NCBI GenBank assembly: GCA_003819975.1
Contig: RPPU01000064.1
Coordinates: 1 to 12,454, forward strand
Length of the DNA stretch: 12,454 bases
DNA from: Desulfobacteraceae bacterium
GTDB taxonomy: Bacteria; Desulfobacterota; DSM-4660; Desulfatiglandales; HGW-15
Direction of reading: 5' to 3'
The notes under the pieces were generated by a model, which worked only from the letters and a program-made list of their open reading frames with translations, did not search any database and was not told where the DNA came from. The position numbers and the translations under genes were made by a program. How positions within the stretch are numbered: position 1 is the stretch's first letter; each line of letters begins with the position of its first letter. Of this stretch, positions 7,425 through 12,454 are shown piece by piece.

Positions 7425-8867
7425 CTAAAATTCCTCTTTCGCCTGCAACTCCGACCGAGAAGATAACCACACCCAGCCCTTGATCCGCAAAGGCCATTGC
7501 AGCGGGCTGCATAAACGACGCCAGGCCTGGCGGACCGCGAACCACTCCTGTTCATTTAATCCCGTTTCCGCATAAACTTCTTTGTGAAATGCTTCGATGA
7601 TCGCAGTTATGTCCTTACCCAATTTGGGAAAGCGCTGCCCGAGCCGCAGGCCGTATTCCCGGGGCGTTTCCGTCCCGATCCGCGCGGATCCGCTTAACCG
7701 GCCCCACCTTAAAAGCGCCCCATACACTTGAGCCGCCCGCGCATAACCTTTGGCCCAGTCCGTCAGCCTTTTCAACTGGAGCAGGAGAAATTCAAGGAGT
7801 ACGGCCCAGCGCGAGAGTCGCTTCCGCGCCGGTCGTTCGTCAGGCTGCAAAGCAGTTCGCGCAAGAAGACGCATAAACCAGGGCAGCAGCCAATGACGCG
7901 CGATGAAAACCAAAACCATGATGAACATAAGACCCAACAGGCCCCAGAGTCCCCAGAGCAGGGCATCTTCCAACACCTTGATCCATCCGCTGCTTTCCGC
8001 GGATGGGGTTTGTAAAGCAAGGCTCGGCATCTCCTGCGGCGCTTCGGCCGGCGCCGAACCATGTCCGCGGCCGATAATCATAAACCGCAATATGGCCGCC
8101 AGTACCGGCCCTGCGGAACGAGCGGCCGTACGCACCAGATCATAACCCCGTTCCGCGCTGAGCAGCAAATAAGGATAGGAAAAAGTCATGACCCCGATGA
8201 TCAAAATAAAAAAGATTAATACAAAACCGATCAGCGCGCCTTGGCCGCGATAACCGGGCAAAAAATCCTTTTGCGTTGCTTGCCGGTTTTGCGCCAAGCC
8301 GGCCATGGCAAAACCCAAAAAAAGAAAAGGAAAGACTAAAGCCAAAGAGACCGGTTCAACCGGCAACACCGTGCCTTTAGCCGCGGCAATAAACTTGACC
8401 AGAAAAAGAAGGAAAAAAGCAGCCAACCCCACATCGAGCCGCGTCTTGATTTTTTGTTGAGTCAGGAGCCGCTGACGTAAACGCACCCCGCCCCACCAGA
8501 ATAAAAAGACCCAAAACAAAACGAAAAGGCAAATCCCGATATCCGGACCGCCTTTCGGTTTCTGAAGCCATTCCGTAAACCAATGATAATCGAAGAAAAA
8601 GCCGGAAGCGGAACCATACCCATAAAACAATCGGATCCCGGCCAGGCTGAAACCCACGATATGCAACCCCCACACTTGCCAGACCCGCCAACCTTTATTC
8701 GTTGAAAAATGAACGATCAGGCCGGCCAAAGCAAAAGTCAGGGCCGCTTCCGGAAAAGGAACCGGCTTTTTAAACAGGACCAGGCCCAGAAAATAGGCCC
8801 AGGCATAGAGCCAGCAGAATTCCATGGCGCCCGCGGGCCAATAAAGTAATTTACTTTGTTGCTTCAT
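7425..8867 (-). CDS. Multi-pass membrane protein with C-terminal DUF4129 domain, no transglutaminase domain
   Basis: A 480-residue protein. About eight or nine hydrophobic segments are seen (roughly residues 13-33, 40-55, 64-80, 110-127, 145-162, 173-192, 211-231, 248-265 and 303-327). A soluble C-terminus follows, with YGALLRWGRLSG (382-393), TPREYGLRLG (401-410) and EAFHKEVYAETGLNEQEW (425-442), the pattern of DUF4129. DUF4129 is often found at the end of TgpA-like proteins, after membrane helices and a periplasmic transglutaminase core, in operons with MoxR and DUF58 proteins. Here residues 265-303 are only a short linker and no Cys-His-Asp transglutaminase core exists. The catalytic part has been lost or lies in another gene outside this window. 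The ribosome-binding site is weak. The gene follows the DUF58 gene after 176 bases containing repeats. Confidence 0.8.
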   Translation of the reverse strand: MKQQSKLLYWPAGAMEFCWLYAWAYFLGLVLFKKPVPFPEAALTFALAGLIVHFSTNKGWRVWQVWGLHIVGFSLAGIRLFYGYGSASGFFFDYHWFTEWLQKPKGGPDIGICLFVLFWVFLFWWGGVRLRQRLLTQQKIKTRLDVGLAAFFLLFLVKFIAAAKGTVLPVEPVSLALVFPFLFLGFAMAGLAQNRQATQKDFLPGYRGQGALIGFVLIFFILIIGVMTFSYPYLLLSAERGYDLVRTAARSAGPVLAAILRFMIIGRGHGSAPAEAPQEMPSLALQTPSAESSGWIKVLEDALLWGLWGLLGLMFIMVLVFIARHWLLPWFMRLLARTALQPDERPARKRLSRWAVLLEFLLLQLKRLTDWAKGYARAAQVYGALLRWGRLSGSARIGTETPREYGLRLGQRFPKLGKDITAIIEAFHKEVYAETGLNEQEWFAVRQAWRRLCSPLQWPLRIKGWVWLSSRSELQAKEEF

Positions 8868-8954
8868 TAAAAATACCCAAGTAGACAGAAGCCGGAAAAC
8901 AGAATCCGGAATATTTCAAAAAACGGATCTAAAACATTTGGCTTTTTTGGTTTC

Positions 8955-8990
8955 TGCGTTTGCCGTTTCACTTTTTCCGTTTCACGCTTT
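8955..8990. repeat. CCGTTTCAC direct repeat in the DUF58-DUF4129 gap
   Basis: Two copies of CCGTTTCAC lie at 8963-8971 and 8977-8985, with related TGCGTTTG next to them. The CCGTTTCGCC run near 10351 in the MoxR-DUF58 gap is similar in style. The 176-base gap has no coding frame I can support and seems to be filled by repeat-derived sequence. Confidence 0.4.
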
Positions 8991-9043
8991 TAAAAACCTA
9001 TAAACCGCTTAATTCGCAATCCAACAACTTAATAATAAATTAT

Positions 9044-10240
9044 TTAAAATACCGGCTTCCGGCTACTTAGCCCATCAAAATAGAGCCGATCCAGATTTTG
9101 CGTCGATCGTCCCGCAGGCTGCTTCTCCGTACGGCACGCAAAAGCCAGCATCGGAATCCGGCGCTGCAAAAGATATTGGCGCATGGCGGTCAGGCGTTGA
9201 TCCGCTTCCAAACAAAAATAAACGCTGCTCAAACCCCAGGGCAGATCCGCTTGCCTCAACACCCCATCGATCAATTCCCCTTTGGGTTCCAGGCGCATCC
9301 GGGCCAATGCTTCCAAAATCAGGGACAATTGCTGTGAAGTTCCGGCTACCGGAGTTAGGCCGGTCTCGCGGCCGGTCAAAACCGCGTTCGCGGCCAGGCC
9401 CACGCTGCTGCCGCGCTTGAGCAATTGCCGCGCCAGGGAGCCCGCCACTTCCAGCGTGCGTTCGAATTCGGCCGCGGCCGCTTGAGCCGCAAACGCGCTC
9501 ACTTCGATCAGAATCAAGGCTTTTTCCCGCACCGTGGATTCGAATACTTTTTCCTGCAACCGACTGTGCCGGGCGCTGGCTTTCCAGTGAATGCGCTTGG
9601 CCGGTTGTCCGTGCTGGTAATCGCGCGTTCCCAGAATATAAACCGGGTCCTGCACCGGGCTGGCTGCTCCGGGCGCGCCGAAAAAATCGCGTCTTGGTAA
9701 AATAAGGGGTTGAAGCGGAACCAGGCGGGGAAACACAATCACTTCGCCGGATTGCCCCATTGTTTTTTCTTTGAAAAAAAAAGCGAACAAATCGCCGGTT
9801 AAAATATGGGGCGGTCCGATCGGGTGCACGCCGCGGCTGCGGCCGAACAGGTCCCATTGAAACCGGCTTTGCTGATGCCACCAAAGCGTATCTTCCCGGA
9901 TCAAACGGGTTTTGTTTTCCTTGGGATGCAGCGCGGCCGCAACCGGAATCTCAACCCGATGCCGGATCGGTAGCAGTTTATTGTTGGCCGTCACCACGTT
10001 CAGGGTCAATTTTTCACCCGGAAACAGTTTTTCTTTATCGATCCGGTATTCGCAAGCAATCCGCCGGATGCTCGCCTTGGCCCATAAGCGGGTCGCGGCC
10101 ATCAGGATGATGACCAACAACGAAAGCAAAGACAGGTCGTGCCGGCGGTGCACCAAGGCCAAGAAAAGAAGCAAACCCAAGCCGATCTGCGCCGGCCCGA
10201 CGCTGAAAAGCGGCGGAATATGATATTCCTGTTCTTCCAT
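9044..10240 (-). CDS. DUF58 domain protein
   Basis: A 398-residue protein from the start chosen here. Two hydrophobic segments (about residues 17-30 and 38-52) anchor it in the membrane. A beta-rich section follows (about 55-170), then the DUF58 signature: YILGTRDYQHGQPAKRIHWK, continuing ASARHSRLQEKVFE (201-234). The end has a von Willebrand A-like layout. DUF58 proteins are partners of MoxR ATPases and are thought to help assemble or activate envelope or metal-containing complexes. I prefer the ATG at 10240 (MEEQEYH) over the in-frame ATG at 10270. The sequence from 10260 to 10363 looks like an intergenic repeat (CCACTAAGG followed by a large hairpin), and an AGGCAAG sequence precedes the ATG at 10240. 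With the upstream start it would be 408 residues. Confidence 0.85.
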   Translation of the reverse strand: MEEQEYHIPPLFSVGPAQIGLGLLLFLALVHRRHDLSLLSLLVIILMAATRLWAKASIRRIACEYRIDKEKLFPGEKLTLNVVTANNKLLPIRHRVEIPVAAALHPKENKTRLIREDTLWWHQQSRFQWDLFGRSRGVHPIGPPHILTGDLFAFFFKEKTMGQSGEVIVFPRLVPLQPLILPRRDFFGAPGAASPVQDPVYILGTRDYQHGQPAKRIHWKASARHSRLQEKVFESTVREKALILIEVSAFAAQAAAAEFERTLEVAGSLARQLLKRGSSVGLAANAVLTGRETGLTPVAGTSQQLSLILEALARMRLEPKGELIDGVLRQADLPWGLSSVYFCLEADQRLTAMRQYLLQRRIPMLAFACRTEKQPAGRSTQNLDRLYFDGLSSRKPVF

Positions 10241-10270
10241 TGTCTTGCCTGTCGAGACGGTAAAAATCAT

Positions 10271-10363
10271 TCACCACTAAGGCGACAAATGTGAACCGGC
10301 GAAGCGGCGATTTCATCCAATCATCTTTTCTCGCCGCTTCTCCCCGTCTCCGTTTCGCCGGTT
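10271..10363. repeat. Large bulged hairpin with CCACTAAGG repeat in the MoxR-DUF58 gap
   Basis: AACCGGCGAA (10294-10303) pairs perfectly with TTCGCCGGTT (10354-10363), and directly inside it GCGGCGA (10304-10310) pairs with TCGCCGC (10331-10337). A bulge lies on one side only. Next to it TTCACCACTAAGGCGACAAA (10270-10289) resembles the common dispersed intergenic type ACCACTAAGGACACAAAG. The hairpin could reduce read-through or set the relative level of DUF58 mRNA. It has no T-run. Confidence 0.55.
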
Positions 10364-10370
10364 CTTCAAT

Positions 10371-11309
10371 CTAGTCCGTGGGCGCCGACACCGGGATCTG
10401 CTTGAGCAATTCTTCCAACACCGCTTCGGGCGTGGCGCCGCGGATGCGCTCTTCTTCTTTAATGATAAGACGGTGGGCCAGAACCGGAACGGCCAGGAGC
10501 TTGATGTCGTCCGGCAGCACATAATCGCGGCCCTTAAGCGCGGCCCAAGCCTGGCCGGCGCGCATCAGCGCCAGGGAACCACGCGGGCTGGCGCCCAGGC
10601 GCAATGCGCCGTGACCGCGCGTAGCCCGCACCAGTTCGGCAATATAGTCGCGGACCGGCGGCGCCAGCCGAATATTTTTGCGGGCCTCCTGCAACCGGAC
10701 CAAATCCTCCGGATTCCCCATGGAAGTCAGGTCCTTGAGGGGATCCTGCTTTTGAAATCGTTCCAGGATCGCGATCTCTTCCTGTTTTTCAGGATATCCC
10801 AAACGCACTTTTAGTAAAAACCGGTCCAATTGCGCTTCCGGCAGCGGAAAAGTGCCTTCGAGTTCAATGGGGTTTTGGGTTGCCATGACAAAAAAGGGAT
10901 GCGGCAAAGCATAGGTCTTGCCGTCCACCGTGACCTGGCGTTCTTCCATGCTTTCCAAAAGACTGGACTGGGTGCGCGGAATGGTGCGGTTGATCTCGTC
11001 CGCCAGCAGAATATGGGTCATGACCGGTCCGGGCTGGAAAATGAACTGGCCCGACTGCTGATTATAGACCGTAAAGCCGGTGATGTCGGCCGGCAGCAGA
11101 TCGGGCGTGAACTGCACGCGCCGGAAATGGCCGCCCAGGCTCTTGGCCAGGGCCTTGGCGATCAAGGTCTTGCCCAGCCCGGGAATGTCCTCGATCAATA
11201 CATGCCCATCCGCCAGCAAAGCCACCAGCAGGAGATCAACGGCCTCACGCTTGCCCACGATCACCCGGCCGATATTTTCCGCGATTCGCTTGCATAAGTT
11301 GAAATCCAT
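10371..11309 (-). CDS. MoxR-family AAA+ ATPase
   Basis: A 312-residue AAA+ ATPase of the MoxR branch. The visible motifs are Walker A IPGLGKT (42-48, K47), QFTPDLLPADITG (66-78), Walker B ILLADEINR (100-108, D104/E105), sensor 1 MATQNP (142-147), LPEAQLDRF (156-164, arginine finger R163) and sensor 2 GASPRGSLAL (239-248, R243). This is the normal length and motif set, so it should be an active ATPase. MoxR proteins act as chaperones with von Willebrand A or DUF58 partners, and the DUF58 gene follows directly. The ATG at 11309 is chosen over one 22 codons upstream because AGGAG lies 6 bases before it and MDFNLCKRIAENIG is the usual MoxR N-terminus. It is visibly GC-rich, like its neighbours. 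Confidence 0.95.
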   Translation of the reverse strand: MDFNLCKRIAENIGRVIVGKREAVDLLLVALLADGHVLIEDIPGLGKTLIAKALAKSLGGHFRRVQFTPDLLPADITGFTVYNQQSGQFIFQPGPVMTHILLADEINRTIPRTQSSLLESMEERQVTVDGKTYALPHPFFVMATQNPIELEGTFPLPEAQLDRFLLKVRLGYPEKQEEIAILERFQKQDPLKDLTSMGNPEDLVRLQEARKNIRLAPPVRDYIAELVRATRGHGALRLGASPRGSLALMRAGQAWAALKGRDYVLPDDIKLLAVPVLAHRLIIKEEERIRGATPEAVLEELLKQIPVSAPTD

Positions 11310-12454
11310 GACTGCTCCTCGCAAGTTAAAGAATTTTAGACGGGAATAATTCCGCGAAACGCGCAGCAGCGACAACTAAAGGAAAGCTCATCTAAAACTT
11401 TTTTTACCACAGATGGCCGCGGATTTTTTCTTCGGCCGTGTCAGCCGAAGAAAATCCTGAAACGATGACACCTTTTGTTGCGCCGCGTCGGCGGAACAAA
11501 AATGTTCTTATGCGTCCGCGGCTGTCTGACCGGGGTCTGCGGTTAAAAACTTCCTTCGCCTTACCCGATCCGGCTTTTAAGCCACGCCCGCAATTCCGAA
11601 ATCCCCACCCGCTCCTGCTTCATGGTATCGCGGTCGCGGATCGTGACCGTGTCTTTCAGTTCCGGGCCTTTCTCTCCCAAAGTGTCGAAATCGACCGTGA
11701 TGCAAAATGGCGTGCCGATCTCGTCCTGCCGGCGGTAACGCTTGCCCACATTGCCCGAATCGTCCCATTCGATCACAAATTCCCGGCGTAGATTTCGGTA
11801 AATCGCCCGGGCCTTGGCTACCAATTCCGGCTTGTTGCGCAGAAGCGGAAACACCGCCGCCTTGACCGGCGCAATTCGCGGCGCGAACTTCATCACGACC
11901 CGCGTCTCCTTCTTGTCGTTCTCGCCGACCACTTCTTCTTCGGTAAAAGCCTGGCATAAAACCGCCAGGGCAATCCGATCCGTACCCGCGCTCGGCTCGA
12001 TCACGTGCGGGATATAGCGGGCCTTGGCTTCGTCGTCGAAATATTCAAACGACTTTCCGCTGAATTGCTGATGTTGGGACAAGTCGAAGTTTCCGCGCGC
12101 CGCAATGCCCTCGAGTTCCTGGGAGCCGAACGGAAAATCGAAATTGATGTCCACGCCGGCTCGGGCATAATGGGCCAGCTCTTTTTGCGCGGTCACGATT
12201 TTCTGAAGTTTCGCCGCCGGCAAGCCGATGCTTTCATACCAGGTCAGGCGTTGCGCCACCCAAAAAGTGTGCCATTCGCTCCAACCCCAAGTCTCGGGCT
12301 TATCCGCAATGACTTCAGGATGCTGAGCGCGCACTACCTCGTCCGGTTTGATGAAAAACTCGAGCTCCATTTGTTCGAACTCCCGCGACCGGAACGTGAA
12401 ATTACGCGGATTGATCTCGTTGCGGAACGATTTGCCGATCTGGGCAATGCCGAA

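Overview
This looks like a bacterial chromosome segment. All convincing genes lie on the minus strand, so the biological reading order is from high to low coordinates. The single-chain (alpha2-type) glycyl-tRNA synthetase, the MoxR/DUF58/DUF4129 cluster, and several palindromic, boilerplate-like intergenic repeats suggest an uncultured bacterium. The style of the repeats reminds me of candidate-phylum genomes such as Omnitrophota, but the phylum cannot be fixed from this window.

Right half (about 7425-12454, visibly GC-richer): a core block. It opens with the C-terminal part of glycyl-tRNA synthetase, cut by the window edge. Then come a MoxR-type AAA+ ATPase, a DUF58 protein and a multi-pass membrane protein ending in a DUF4129 domain. 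MoxR, DUF58 and DUF4129 form a widespread envelope-associated chaperone cluster. Here the DUF4129 protein lacks the transglutaminase domain it is commonly fused to. The gaps between these genes hold hairpin-rich repeats (8868-9043, 10271-10363, 11401-11549) and a repeat-filled spacer follows (7081-7424).

Left half (about 1-6790, visibly AT-richer): an accessory or defence-like block. In transcription order it has a 1278-residue STAND NTPase with an N-terminal Mrr/PD-(D/E)XK-like nuclease domain and a long helical C-terminus, which is the architecture of Avs-type antiviral proteins. It is followed by a small secreted protein of 84 residues, then a toxin-antitoxin-like pair (an HTH plus ImmA/IrrE-type metallopeptidase, and a DUF4411 PIN-like protein). 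Last comes the start of an AAA_14/DUF4143-type ATPase, cut by the left edge. That ATPase has a well-formed promoter whose -10 box sits inside an 18-bp palindrome.

The main candidates for something new are the nuclease-STAND protein and a short peptide motif, ESFVxxTEFYKFL. The motif occurs in the small secreted protein and again in a 28-codon orphan reading frame 2.1 kb away, with mostly synonymous differences between the copies. No tRNA, rRNA, CRISPR array or insertion sequence was recognised.
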